A program made the translations under genes and the position numbers. A DNA stretch of 64,000 nucleotides, from contig CM063254.1 of assembly GCA_032158295.1 (NCBI GenBank), positions 7,911,439 to 7,975,438 of the forward strand, read 5' to 3'. This DNA is from Pycnopodia helianthoides (lineage: Eukaryota > Echinodermata > Asteroidea > Forcipulatida > Asteriidae). The notes beneath the pieces were generated by a model. The model was not told where the DNA came from. It worked only from the letters and a program-made list of their open reading frames with translations, and made no database searches. Below are positions 48,747 to 61,468 of the stretch, piece by piece (position 1 is the stretch's first letter; the number at the start of each line of letters is the position of its first letter).

Positions 48747-48900
48747 AAAATTGTGAAACAATCGTGAAACAAAACGTAGTTAATGGTCTGGCTCCCTACA
48801 CCTCCCACAAGCTTAAACCCCCGGGGTTTGTCTCACTGGCCCCACGAGACACGGCACCGACTGTACGGGATATGCCCTGTTGCTTACGTTCCACTAACCC
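48747..48900 (+). repeat. Unique block in satellite, copy 1
   Basis: Begins AAAATTGTGAAACAATCGTG and ends TTACGTTCCACTAA. It includes AATGGTCTGGCTCCCTACAC and GGGATATGCCCTGTTGCTTA. Flanking satellite on both sides is also shared with copies 2 and 3. The frame reading NVVNGLAPYTSHKLKP is open but of unknown origin. Confidence 0.85.
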
Positions 48901-51749
48901 CAATACCCCGAAATCCCAAACCCCAAAACCCACAAACCCACAAACCCACGAACCCACAAACCCACAAACCCACAAACCCACAAACCCACGTACCCAAAAA
49001 TCCACATACTCACAAACCCGAAAACCCCCAAACCTCCAAACCAACAAACCTACAAAACCCCAAACCCCCAAACCCCAAACCCTCAAACCCCAAAACCCAC
49101 AAACCCACAAACCCACGAACCCTAAACCCCCAAACCCTCAAACCTCAAACCCACAACCCACAAACCCACAAACCCCATACCAACAAACCCCAAACTCCAA
49201 AACCCCAACAAACCCTTACCCCAAATCACCAAACACCAACTCCAAAACCCCCAAACCCCAAACCCACAAACCCACAAACCCCCGAAACCCCGAAAACCCC
49301 CAAACCCACAAACCCCAAACCCCCAAACTCCCAAACCCCCAAAACACCAAACCTCAAACCCCGAAAACCCCAAACCAAAAACCCCAAATACCCCAACCTA
49401 AAACCCCAAACCCCCAAAACCCCAAACCCTAATACCCCCAAAACCCACAAACATCCAAATCCACAAACCTCCAAACCAACAAACCTACAAAACACCAAAA
49501 CCCCCAAACCCCCAAACCCTCAAACCCAAAACCCACAAACCCACAAACCCAAAACCCCTAAACCCCAAAACCCTCAAACCTCAAACCCCCAAACCCCCAA
49601 CCCACAAACCCACAAACCCACAAAACCCCGAAAACCCCCAAACCCCAAACCCAAACCACCAAATTCCCAAACCCCCAAACCACCAAACCTCAAACCCCGA
49701 AAACCCTAAAAACCCCCAAACCCCAAACCCCCAAAACCCCAAACCCGAAACCACCAAACCTCAAACCCCAAAACCCCCGAAACCCCCAAACCCCATATTC
49801 CCCGAAACCACCAAATCCCAAACCCACAAACCCAAAACCCCCAAAATCCAAACCCCAAAACCACAAAACCCCCAAACCCCTAAACCTAATACCCCAACAC
49901 CCCCAATCCCAAACTAGAAACCCACATACCATCCACAAACCCACAAACCCGAACCCCCGAACCCACTAACCCCCAAACCCACAAACAACAAAACACACCC
50001 AAACAAACCCAACCCCCCAACTCCAAAACCCCCAAACCCCCAAACCCACAAACCCACAAACCCACAAACCCACAAACCCACAAACCCACAAACCCCAAAC
50101 CCCAAACTCCCAAACCCCCAAAACACCAAACCTCAAACCCCGAACCAACCCCAAACCAAAACCCAAAATACCCCAACCTAAAACCCCCAAACCCCCAAAA
50201 CCCCAAACCCTAATACCCCCAAAACCCACAAACATCCAAATCCACAAACCTCCAAACCAACAAACCTACAAAACCCCAAACCCCCAAACCCCAAACCCTC
50301 AAACCCCAAAACCCACAAACCCACAAACCCACAAACCCCTAAACCCCAAAACCCTCAAACCTCAAACCCCCAAACCCCCAAACCCACAAACCCACAAACC
50401 CACAAAACCCCGAAAACCCCCAAACCCCCAAACCCCAAACCACCAAATTCCCAAACCCCCAAACCACCAAACCTCAAACCCCGAAAACCCCTAAAACCCC
50501 CAAACCCCAAACCCCCAAAACCCCAAACCCCGAAACCACCAAACCTCAAACCCCAAAACCCCCGAAACCCCCAAACCCCATATTCCCCGAAATCCCAAAC
50601 CCCAAACCCACAAACCCACAAACCGCCAAAATCCAAACCCCAAAACCACAAAACCCCCAAACCCCAAAACCTAATACCCCAACACCCCCAATCCCAAACT
50701 AGAAACCCACATACCATCCACAAACCCACAAACCCGAACCCCCGAACCCACTAACCCCCAAACCCACAAACAACAAACACACCCAAACAAACCCCAACCC
50801 CAAAACTCCAAAACCCCCAAACCCCCAAACCCACAAACCCACAAACCCACAAACCCACAAACCCACAAACCCACAAACCCACAAACCCACATACCCACAA
50901 ACCCACAAACCCACAAACCCAAAAACCCACAAACCCTGGCACCCAATAACCCACATACTCACAAACCCGAAAACCCCGAAAACCCCGAAACCCCAAACCT
51001 TAAACCCCCAAACCTCCAAACTCCCAAACCACCAAAACCCAAACCCCAAACCCCAAAACCCACAAACCCACAAACCCACAAACCCACAACCCCAAAACCC
51101 ACAAACCCACAAACCCACAACCCCCATACCCCAATACCCCCAATACCCCGAAATCCCAAACCCCCAAAACCCCAAACCCCCAAACCCTCAAACCCCCAAA
51201 CCCCCAAACCCTCAAACCCCAAAACCCACAAACCCACAAACCCACAAATCCCTAAACCCCAAACCCTCAAACCACAAACCCACAAACCCACAAACCTACA
51301 AACCCCATACCAACAAACCCACAAACTCACAAACCCACAAACCCAAAAATCCACATACTCACAAACCCGAAAACCCCCAAACCCCAAACCCCAAACCCCC
51401 AATCCCCCAAACCCCCAAACCCAAACCCCCAAACCCCCAATCCCCAAAACCCCCAAACCCCAAACTCCCAAACCCCCCGAAACCCAAAACCACCAAACCT
51501 CAAACCCCAAACCCCCAAAACCCGAATACTTTCGAAATCCCAAACCCAAAACCCCAAACCCACAAACCCACAAACCCACAACCCCAAAACCCACAAACCC
51601 ACAAACCCACAAACCTCCATACACCCAATACCCCCAATACCCCGAAATCCCAAACCCAAAACCCCAAATACCCCAACCTAAAACCCCCAAACCCCAAAAC
51701 CCCCAACCCCAACCCCTAACTCCCAACCCCCAACCCCACCCCAACCCCC

Positions 51750-51902
51750 AAAATTGTGAAACAATCGTGAAACAAAACGTAGTTAATGGTCTGGCTCCCT
51801 ACACCTCCCACAAGCTTAACCCCCCTGGGTTTGTCTCACTGGCCCCACGAGACTTGGCACCGACTGTACGGGATATGCCCTGTTGCTTACGTTCCACTAA
51901 CC
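51750..51902 (+). repeat. Unique block in satellite, copy 2
   Basis: Near-identical to copy 1, about 3.0 kb downstream, with a few substitutions (for example GAGACTTGG against GAGACACGG). Confidence 0.85.
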
Positions 51903-53953
51903 CCAATACCCCGAAATCCCAAACCCCAAAACCCACAAACCCACAAACCCACAAACCCACAAACCCACAACCCACAAACCCACATACCCAAAAATCCACA
52001 GACTCACAAACCCGAAAACCCCCAAACCCCAACCCCCCAAACCCCCAATCCCCCAAACCCCCAAACCACCAAACTTCCAAACCCCCCCGAAACCCCAAAC
52101 CACCAAACCTTAAACCCCAAACCTCCAAAACCCCAATACCTCCGAAATCCCAAATCCCAAACCACAAACCCACAAACCCACAAACCCACAAACCTCCATA
52201 CCCCCAATATCCCCAATACCCCGAAATCCCCAAAACAAAAACCCCAAATACCCCAACCTAAAACCCCCAAACCCCCAAAACCCCAAACCCTAATACCCCC
52301 AAAACCACAAACCTCCAAACCCAGAAACCTCCAAACCAACAAACTTACAAAACCCCAAACCCCCATACCCCCAAACCCTCAAACCCCAAAACCCACAAAC
52401 CCACAAACCCACGAACCCCTAAACCCCCAAACCCTCAAACCTCTAACCCACAAACCCACAAACCCACAAACCACAAACCCCCAAAACCCCGAAAACCCCA
52501 AATCACCAAACCCCAAACCCCCAAACCCACAAACCCCCAAACCACCAAACCTCAAACCCCGAAAACCCCGAAATCCCAAACCCTAAACCCACAAACACAC
52601 AAACCCACAAACCCAAAAACCCCTAAAACCCCCAAACCCCAAACCCCCAAAACCCCAACCCCGAAACCACCAAACCTGAAACCCCGAAACCCCCGAAACC
52701 CCCAAACCCCATATACCCCGAAATCCCAAACCCCAAACCCACAAACCCACAAACCCCCAAAATCCAAACCCCAAAACCACAAACCATCCAAACCCCAAAC
52801 CCTAATACCCCAATACCCCCAATCCCAAACTCGAAACACACATACCATCCACAAACCCACAAACCCACTAACCCCCAAACCCACAAACAACAAAACACAC
52901 CCAAACAAACCCCAACCCCCAACTCCAAAACCCCCAAACCCCCAAACCCACAAACCCACTAAACCCACAAACCACAAACCCACAAACCCACAAACCCCAA
53001 ACCCACAAACCCACAAACCCACAAACCCACAAACCCACAAACCCACAACCCAATAACCCACATACTCACAAACCCGAAAACCCCGAAAAACCCCGAAACC
53101 CCAAACCTTTAACCCCCAAACCTCCAAACTCCCAAACCACCAAACCTCAAACCCCGAAACCCTCAATACCCCGAAATCCCAAAACCCAAACCCACAAACC
53201 CCAAAACCCCAACCCCCAACCCCCAACCCCCAATCCCCGAACCCGAACCCCCGAACCCCCAAACCCAAACACCAACCCAAACCCCCAAACCCCAAACCCC
53301 AAACCCAAACCCAAACCCCAAACCCACAAACCCACAAACCCACAAACCCACAACCCCAAAACCCCAAACCCACAAACCCCAACCCCCATACCCCAATACC
53401 CCCAATACCCCGAATCCCAAACCCCCAAACCCAAACCCCAAACCCTCAAACCCCAAACCCCAAACCCCAAACCCTCAAACCCCAAAACCCACAAACACAC
53501 AAACCTACAAACCCCATACCAAAACACCCACAAACTCACAAACCCACAAACCCAAAAATCCACATACTCACAAACCCGAAAACCCCAACCCAAACCCCAA
53601 ACCCCCAATCCCCAAAACCCCCAAACCCCAAACCCCCAAACCCCCAATCCCCAAAACCCCCAAACCCCAAACCCCAAACCCAAACCCCAAACCAAAACCA
53701 CCAAACCTCAAACCCAAACCCCAAAACCCCAATACTTCCGAAATCCCAAACCCAAAACCCCAAACCCACAAACCCACAAACCCACAACCCCAAACCCACA
53801 AACCCACAAACCCACAAACCTCCATACACCCAATACCCCCAATACCCCGAAATCCCAAACCCAAAACCCCAAATACCCCAACCTAAAACCCCCAAACCCC
53901 CAAACCCCCAACCCCAACCCCTAACTCCCAACCCCAACCCCACCCCAACCCCC

Positions 53954-54105
53954 AAAATTGTGAAACAATCGTGAAACAAAACGTAGTTAATGGTCTGGCT
54001 CCCTACACCTCCCACAAGCTTAAACCCCGGGGTTTGTCTCACTGGCCCCACGAGACACGGCACCGACTGTACGGGATATGCCCTGTTGCTTACGTTCCAC
54101 TAACC
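53954..54105 (+). repeat. Unique block in satellite, copy 3
   Basis: Near-identical to copies 1 and 2, 2.2 kb after copy 2, with one base fewer in the GCTTAAACCCC run. Confidence 0.85.
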
Positions 54106-55866
54106 CCAATACCCCGAAATCCCAAACCATAAACCCACAACCCACAAACCCACAAACCACAAACCCACAAACCCACAAACCCACAAACCCACAAACCCAC
54201 ATACCCAAAAATCCACAACTCACAAACCCGAAAACCCCCAGACCCCAACCCCCCAAACCCCCAATCCCCCAAACCCCCAAACCACCAATTTTCCAAACCC
54301 CCCGAAACCCCAAACCACCAAACCTTAAACCCCAAACCTCCAAAACCCCAATACCTCCGAAATCCCAAATCCCAAACCACAAACCCACAAACCCACAACC
54401 CACAAACCTCCATACCCCCAATACCCCCAATACCCCGAAATCCCAAACCAAAAACCCCAAATACCCCAACCTAAAACCCCCAAACCCCCAAAACCCCAAA
54501 CCCTAAACCCCGAAACCCACAAACCTCCAACCCACAACCTCCAAACCAACAAACCTACAAAACCCCAAACCCCCAACCCCCAAACCCTCAAACCCCAAAA
54601 CCCACAACCACAACCCACAAACCCCTAAACCCCAAACCCTCAAACCTCAAACCCACAAACCCACAAACCACAAACCCCATACCAAAAACCCAAACTCACA
54701 ACCCCAAACAAACCCTTATACCCCCAAATCACCAAACCCCAACTCCAAAACCCCCAAACCCCCAAACCCCACAAACCCCAAACCCCCAAAACCCAAAACC
54801 CCCAAACCCACAAACCCCAAACCCCAAACTCCCATAACCCCGAAACCACCAAACCTCAAACCCCGAAACCCCGAAACCCCCAAACCCCATATACCCCGAA
54901 ATACCAAACCCCAAACCCACAAACCCACAAACCCCAAAATCCAAACCCCAAAACCACAAAACCCCCAAACCCCAAACCCTAATACCCCAATACCCCCAAT
55001 CCCAAACTCGAAACCCACATACCATCCACAAACCCACAAACCCGAACCCCCGAACCCACTACCCCCAAACCCACAAACAACAAAACACACCCAAACAAAC
55101 CCCAAACCCCCAACTCCAAAACCCCCAAACCCACAAACCCACAAACCCACAAACCCACAAACCCACAAACCCACAAACCCACAAACCCACAAACCCACAA
55201 ACCCACAAACCCACAAACCCACAAACCCACAAAACCCACAAACCCACAAACCCACAACCTAAATCCAGGCACCCAATAACCCACATACTCACAAACCCGA
55301 AAACCCCGAAAACCCCGAAACCCCAAACCTTAAACCCCCAAACCTCCAAACTCCCAAACCACCAAACCTCAAACCCCCGAAACCCTCAATACCCCGAAAT
55401 CCCCAAACCCCAAACCCACAAACCCCAAAACCCCAACCCCCAACCCCCAATCCCCGAACCCCGAACCCCCCGAAATCCCAAACCACCAAACCTCAAACCC
55501 CAAACCCCCCAAACCCCCAATACCTCCGAAATCCCAAACCCCAAACCCCAAAACCCACAAACCCACAAACCCACAAACCCACAACCCCAAAACCCACAAA
55601 CCCACAAACCCACAACCCCCATACCCCAATACCCCCAATACCCCGAAATCCCAAACCCCCAAAACCCCAAACCCCCAAACCCTCAAACCCCCAAACCCCC
55701 AAACCCCCAAACCCTCAAACCCCAAAAACCCACAAACCCACAAACCCACAAATCCCTAAACCCCAAACCCTCAAACCCCAAACCCACAAACCCACAAACC
55801 TACAAACCCCCATACCAACAACCAACCCCAAAACCCCAACCCCAACCCCAACCCCAACCCCCAACC

Positions 55867-56160
55867 CAAAATTATGAAACAATCGTGAAACAAAACGTAG
55901 TTAATGGTCTGGCCCCCTACACCTCCAACAAGCTTAAACCCTGGGGTTTGTCTCACTGGCCTCAAGAGACACGGCACCGGCTGTACGGGATATGCCCCGT
56001 TGCTTACGTTCCGCTAGCTCCCACCACGAAGGAAGGAAAACTCTGCCGCTTCCGTTGCATGGACTCTCTGAATGCGAACCTTACGTTCGATTTTTCATCA
56101 TTATTACCAACTTGTATCCATAATCTAAATACAAAGTATTTCTTTGTCAAATACTCATGA
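55867..56160 (+). repeat. Unique block copy 4 continuing into flanking DNA
   Basis: Starts AAAATTATGAAACAATCGTG. It is homologous to the blocks up to about 56015 and then continues into non-satellite DNA. The open frame reads on for 91 codons (55885-56160) without a recognised domain. It marks the right edge of the satellite and is the best candidate for the source of the internal copies. Confidence 0.7.
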
Positions 56161-56231
56161 ATAATTGTAAAAAAAGATTTGAACTTGGTTGAGTTATTTA
56201 CTTTAATACGGCTGTAAGTAAAACTAACTCT

Positions 56232-56273
56232 GAAGATCACGTGATTTGGTTCAGATAAATCACGTGACCTTCG
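56232..56273. promoter_or_regulatory. Inverted pair of CACGTG sites
   Basis: GAAGATCACGTGATTT and AAATCACGTGACCTTC are inverted arms separated by about 9 bp. CACGTG is the core E-box of bHLH-zip factors (USF, MITF/TFE). No gene start is identified beside it. Confidence 0.4.
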
Positions 56274-56414
56274 GTTTTTGAAAAAAATGCGCGAAAACGG
56301 CTAAATTTTGATGTTTTATTTTAGGAACCGTTTTTCTCCGTTCCGGGAAGACCATTGGAGTCATGTTTTAGTATATTTTGTAGCCCAATTAGCCCAACGA
56401 AGCCGGTGTGTCCC

Positions 56415-56791
56415 TTAAAAGGCACAGTACACGGTTGGTAATTGGAGCCTTATGATTGTGTTAATCCTATGTAAATGTAGGTTCATACAATAAAACTAAC
56501 CTGTGTAAATTTCACTTCAAAAGGTGGTCGTGTTTTTGAGATATCACCGAAAAACTGAAGCGAATATTTCCACGCAGGAAGAATATTCCCATAGGAATAC
56601 ACAGTCTGAGAAGAGTTTTGTCAGAAACGCTCCTCAGATTCAAATTTTGGGGAATAGAAAGTGATGCATTTTCAACAACCGTAGTACTTCTCAAAATTAA
56701 TTTTACTAAAAAGCTGCTGTCCTTCTTACTTAGTAAGTTTTTATTGCCGTTAATTTTCAGAGTCATTACCAAACGTGTACTGTGCCTTTAA
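56415..56791. mobile_element. MITE with TTAAAAGGCACAGTACACG ends
   Basis: TTAAAAGGCACAGTACACGG at the left is mirrored by CGTGTACTGTGCCTTTAA at the right, about 375 bp long. Confidence 0.7.
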
Positions 56792-57376
56792 GGTTCGGTC
56801 GTAGACCCTGGGTGAACCCATGCTTTATAGATGAATAAATAAATAAAACAATTAACGTCGTCGCAGCACACTTGCACTTGCGAAAACGCTCAGCCAACGA
56901 CCGCAGAGAACAATGTGCCTCCTGTAATGTCAATACGTGCATTCAACCTCTGAGAACACTAGGTACTAAGCCATTGATGTTGTAGACATTTACTTTTATT
57001 TACGATAACGTCAGGGACAAATGTTCCCCACGTTATTAGTTGAACACAAATATTAGTTGTTCACAAATTACAGCACAGAAATACACTGCAGATACATCGA
57101 AACGTTGACCACTCTAAACAAGTCTCACATTACAAAGATAAATTAGTCTTTGTGCGTGTGAGTTTGCCTGGCAACTACGTAGCAATGACGATCATGACTT
57201 TGTTTTTCTGATGTGTCATTTCTACACAAAACTATTAACAAAATACAACAACAACCTCGCTTTGTCGTGATGGGTGTACGCCGCGCTCGTCTGAATAAAA
57301 CAACATCAATCTTTACTCACTCTAAAAATATATCCTGTCACCAGGAGGACATCGAGTTATTCCATTGAATTTCTTT

Positions 57377-57406
57377 TTCAACCACAGTTCAACTGTGGTT
57401 CAAAAA
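57377..57406. promoter_or_regulatory. Palindrome of two RUNX-like sites
   Basis: TTTTTCAACCACAGTTCAAC mirrors CTGTGGTTCAAAAA, placing two AACCACAG motifs head to head. Function is unproven and could be chance. Confidence 0.3.
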
Positions 57407-57689
57407 GTGAGTTCAGAAACCAAAGTTTCTGCTGTGCATGCGGTGAGCTGAAGTTTTAATGTATACCCAAAACTCTGCAGCAATAAGTTATTTTGCACAA
57501 GAAAGTTGTTTTGTTTAGCGATGCAGTAGGCCTACCGGTATCATAAACAGCATTTTACACACCAATTGGACAGGTTTATAACTGCACTATTTCAGTTCTG
57601 TGAAATAATCCACAATGTTTTTCCTTCAGCAACTTGCGATCATAAATACAGTACAATCAGTAAAATATCAAAACTCTGCTACTGTTTTG

Positions 57690-57800
57690 CTCTTCGAGTC
57701 CCACGGAGAATAATCTCACTGGCACCCCCTGGTTTGGAATCGAACACGCCATCTTCCCCGTTCGAAGGCAGATTTCTTAACCGCCAAGCTACGGAATTAA
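57690..57800 (-). mobile_element. tRNA-derived SINE fragment
   Basis: On the minus strand CGTAGCTTGGCGGTTAAGAA and GGCGTGTTCGATTCCAAACC resemble A and B boxes. Confidence 0.5.
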
Positions 57801-59603
57801 ACCGGGGATGCACGGGTAGCTTAATGCGGCCTCCTTTATCTCTGTAAATGATGTAAATCCTCGACAATTACGTCACTTATACCCCCTTCAACATTGCGCA
57901 TGGGCTTACAAATCATTTTAAGGTATATTGAATGTGAGGTTTTTCCCCAAAAGAAATACTAAAATTGTTTCTGCAGTTTCTATTACAAACGCGTACTTTC
58001 ACGATTTACTTTCTCGTTTGAAGCTCACAATTTTCGTATAAGTTGCAACTAAACACGCCCGGCAAAGTAGAGAATGAGTACTTATCGAGAGAAAAAGACA
58101 AACAAAACAACACACAAAAACTCCTGTAAGATTCAACCTGAAAGCATATTGGCTGAAAGGTTCAAGCCAGCGAAAAATCCTAGTGTGAAAACAGCTCTGA
58201 AGAAAAGACTATGGAAATAACGTGTAAAGGTAAGGTCATACTATGGTATTGACCCCCCCCCCAAAAGGGTGAAATTTCTATCCGAAAACTTACTTGTTTA
58301 TTTATACACGAATCAAGAAAGCGCTGTTCTGCGGTAACCAGTCGACTTGTTAGTTTTCTCCTTAATTTGTAACCTTTTTACTGTTATTATGTAATAACAT
58401 ACACACAATGAATCATCATTCTATTAGCATCTTCTGGTTACGGTGTGCTGCACTTTTATTGGTTCTTTCGCCAATTTAGTGGTGTTTTGACGACCCTAGT
58501 CAGACTGGCAGAGGGGTGGGTGGGAGGGAACAGCGTGGAAAAGCGGTTTCGTGTTACATTATACTCTTGTTTTCTGATGTGTTTGGCCCAATGAAGTTTG
58601 CTGTTTTTGGTTGGTGAGGGAACGGGTAGGAGGGGGGAGGGGGGAGTAGATGGTGTAAGGGTCAGGTGATTGCTGGACAAACCTACCCTATTTTAAATTT
58701 TTGTATTGAGCCAATATAGCTGTATGTGCTCTTGGGTATAGGTTTTAGTATTTTATTGAGTATAATATTTAAATTATGTATAGTTATATACGATTATAAT
58801 GTTTTGAGCACGCTAAACAGATCTCCATTTTGTGGACAACAAAATAATGAATCAAATCCGTTGAGTGAATGACCAACAAATTCAATCAATTGGACTAATT
58901 TAAAGATTAAATTTCAACGGAACAGATCCTTTGAATATCAATCTCTTATCACACATTTTCCCAGAAATCAAATCCCTATAATACTTAAATGTGAACATTA
59001 TTTGTGACTTATAAATTATACACAATCTTATAACACATAGATAGTATTCCATACATTCACAATGAGTGATGTAGTGCTGATAAAAACCAACTCTAGTGAC
59101 CTATACAGTGTAGTTTACAATTCGATCACGAATGCACTTACATCAAAATAATGTATAACTACAGGGGGGGGGGGGTTAAGGGTGAGTTTTGCAAATACTC
59201 ATTTGTAAACTATTTCTCTAAAGGGCCATGTCACATGATGCAATTTGTATCCTTTTTGACCACGTGGGGGCGTGTGTGGGACCACTTGATGCGAAACGAA
59301 TAACACAAACTGTTTTCGTTGTTGTTATTATTTATTTGGTCGTTTAAACAAGTAAGAAACGGTCAACATCAGATAAATTGTCATTGCGATGCAAGGAACT
59401 GCCTTTAAAAGCACCCTAGTCAATCAAAAATACTGTCAATGAACTACCATATCTTTTGACCGCACGAGGGCGTTTTCAACGGCAACCTTTCTTGCATCAA
59501 AATAACAGATTTATCTTATTATTTTGACTACCTCTATGTTGTTTTCTTGTATCAATGGCCAACTAAATAATAATAACAACAATAACGAAAAAACACAACC
59601 ACC

Positions 59604-59742
59604 TGGGCCGCAAATTTATGTTCTGCAGCACACGTCGGCTATGAAGTCAACAGTTACGGGATAGGGAAGAACAGCCTATCTATTAACTGTTGACTGCATT
59701 GACGAAGTATGCTGCAGAAAAACAAATCGCACCCGGGCCAAT
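59604..59742. mobile_element. Palindromic element of the same family, copy 2
   Basis: GGGCCGCAAATTTATGTTCT and CTGCAGCACACGTCGGCTAT match the 35643 copy in reverse orientation. The right arm is more diverged (GACGAAGTATGCTGCAG). Confidence 0.65.
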
Positions 59743-60056
59743 ACAGTCACCATTTTAATTGTTTTGCATCACGTGGTCCACACACGCCCTCACGCGATCA
59801 AATACTACGAACGGGGGACACTTTTTAAATAATGTCATAACATTATTTTCCGCTTAGCAACTGTTATGAGACTGCACATTTACAAGGGGCTTAGGCAATT
59901 ATCTAGAAACTGGGCCTCCTCCTTATATCTAAGATATCTAAGATATTTTTTAAAACAGTAATTTTAACTAATAATTAGACACATTTTCTCTTCTTTAGTC
60001 TCTACAAAACACGGGTGAGAATGCATATATTAGTTTATAGATTTGCATATTATATC

Positions 60057-60401
60057 TTACATTGTATAAAGTTGGTCATGGCGAAAAATTTCCCTTGATA
60101 TTCGTTTTGATCTTGCGAGTCCGAAACTGAAAACGAAATAAGATTGAGCTCTGCAACTACATTGGACATAAACATCACCTGGACTTTGGCTTTTGCAATG
60201 GTCCCCGCTTGGGTCAAAATCCCCAATTTGCAAGTGTATACAAAACCAATGGGAGCTATTGCCAGAAAGTTCAAACAATCCAGGTACAGACAATCCTGGT
60301 ATTGATACACTTACGCGTGTGACCACACATCCAACATTGGGCACAATGTTTTTTTTTGGAACCGTGACCCGTGTAATATACGATGGTTCAACACCATGTT
60401 C
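60057..60401 (-). other. Open frame with a GPS-like cysteine pattern, unassigned
   Basis: A frame of about 115 codons lies between stops. It contains SHWFCIHLQIGDFDPSGDHC followed by KSQSPGDVYVQCSC. The spacing Cx14-15C, x11-12, CxC is loosely like the GPS motif of adhesion GPCRs, but the tryptophans expected there are missing and no splice structure is clear. It may be a decayed exon or chance. Confidence 0.2.
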
Positions 60402-61114
60402 TCAATGGCCCAAAATGTCTCTTGTCACCATGGTTGTGTACGCCCTCTATAGTTATATTACATAACTCTGTGGTTGTACTACGCCTCATGTTAAGTTGGA
60501 TCGAGCCATTGTAATGATAAACGGTAGCACAACAAGACCAGACAAAAATTTAACAAATATTCCACACAAAAGATATCCACAAAATACCCTGACACAATTT
60601 GCCAATATCGTGAAACTTTCTCAGCTATGCTGTAGTCTCGACAAGTAAAGAGGACAGAAAAACTACGCTTTCAAAAACAACAAAGTAGTAGGCCTACTCC
60701 ATGATGAACCACTAGGTCTAGAAGTGCCAACCGACATGTTGAGATCCGGGGACAATTGAATGCATGATGGTGACATCATAAACGTAAGATGTCGACATCC
60801 CGAGATTGATTCGTCCATGGGTTGATAACATCCTGAAAATGTCGAGAACCCACGACAAAGTATCCTGTGGAAGACAACATCCTAACCTTCCAGTATGTTG
60901 TCATCTCAGGTACGAAGATATCTGGAAGACGAGGTTGTACTTTTCAAGATGTCGTCATCCCGAGATAAATTATCACGTGACCTTCACAAGTCGAATGGCA
61001 CTTCCAGAGCTCCGTAAACATCGGATTGAAAAGTCAATGAATGGAAAGTGTGTTTCATTTTTTAAATCAGCGTTCTATTTACTTTGCCAACAAGAACAGT
61101 GTGAGTAAGTGTAG

Positions 61115-61232
61115 ATCATGAAATCTTGTCCCGAATCGAACCCGGCTATTAATGTTTATGCCTGCAATTTTTTCCCCATAAGACTCGAGAAAGTACTTCG
61201 TATACAGTGCTTTACTCACACCGGTGTATTGC
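61115..61232 (+). mobile_element. SINE tail related to the 3886 copy
   Basis: GAGAAAGTACTTCGTATACA and CACACCGGTGTATTGCTAAA align with the tail at about 3980-4035. The head is degraded. It lies about 240 bp beyond the 3' end of GPCR-C. Confidence 0.45.
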
Positions 61233-61468
61233 TAAAACACAAAAACAATAGTATTTAATATTCCCAATGCAAATTTATCAAGTATTACAATGACCTCTTG
61301 TCTAGATTAAGCTATAATTGGACACATGAACAAAATGCAACAATAATATGGATATATGAAGTGCTATTAACTCGTCTGCATACAATGTTCGTATTGGTAA
61401 CCATTTTGACAGTAGTTCGGGTTGGAACTACTAGTTTGCAAGACAGATTCGATTATTTGATTTCAGTT

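Larger units (their letters stand above)
45285..55866. repeat. 10.6-kb telomere-like C/A-rich satellite
   Basis: The plus strand is almost wholly degenerate 6-8-nt words such as AAACCCC, AAACCCCC and ACAAACCC; the minus strand is TTTGGGG/GTTTGTGG-like and rich in G-runs able to form G-quadruplexes. It opens TTAGGGCTAACCCTAGCCC at the left edge. Because the words lack frequent stop codons, long meaningless open frames arise in several frames on both strands. From 48747 it contains a recurring unique block and a higher-order organisation. It separates GPCR-B from GPCR-C. Confidence 0.92.
56161..61468. other. Intergenic between satellite and GPCR-C
   Basis: MITE, SINE fragments and palindromes are present. 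At 60730-60980 the words GATGTCGACATCCCGAGAT, AAGATGTCGTCATCCCGAG and similar recur loosely. No supported gene. Confidence 0.5.

Noticed and set aside
45251..55978. Dozens of long open frames (G-L-W-V-C-G-F text on minus, P-K-P-T-N-P-Q text on plus)
   Set aside because: They are produced by the 6-8-nt satellite words in several overlapping frames at once; no signal of selection, start context or splice structure.
48747..56160. LINE reverse-transcriptase tail (from the text NGLAPYTS)
   Set aside because: The similarity is limited to a few residues; the following frame does not match the usual RT C-terminal pattern.
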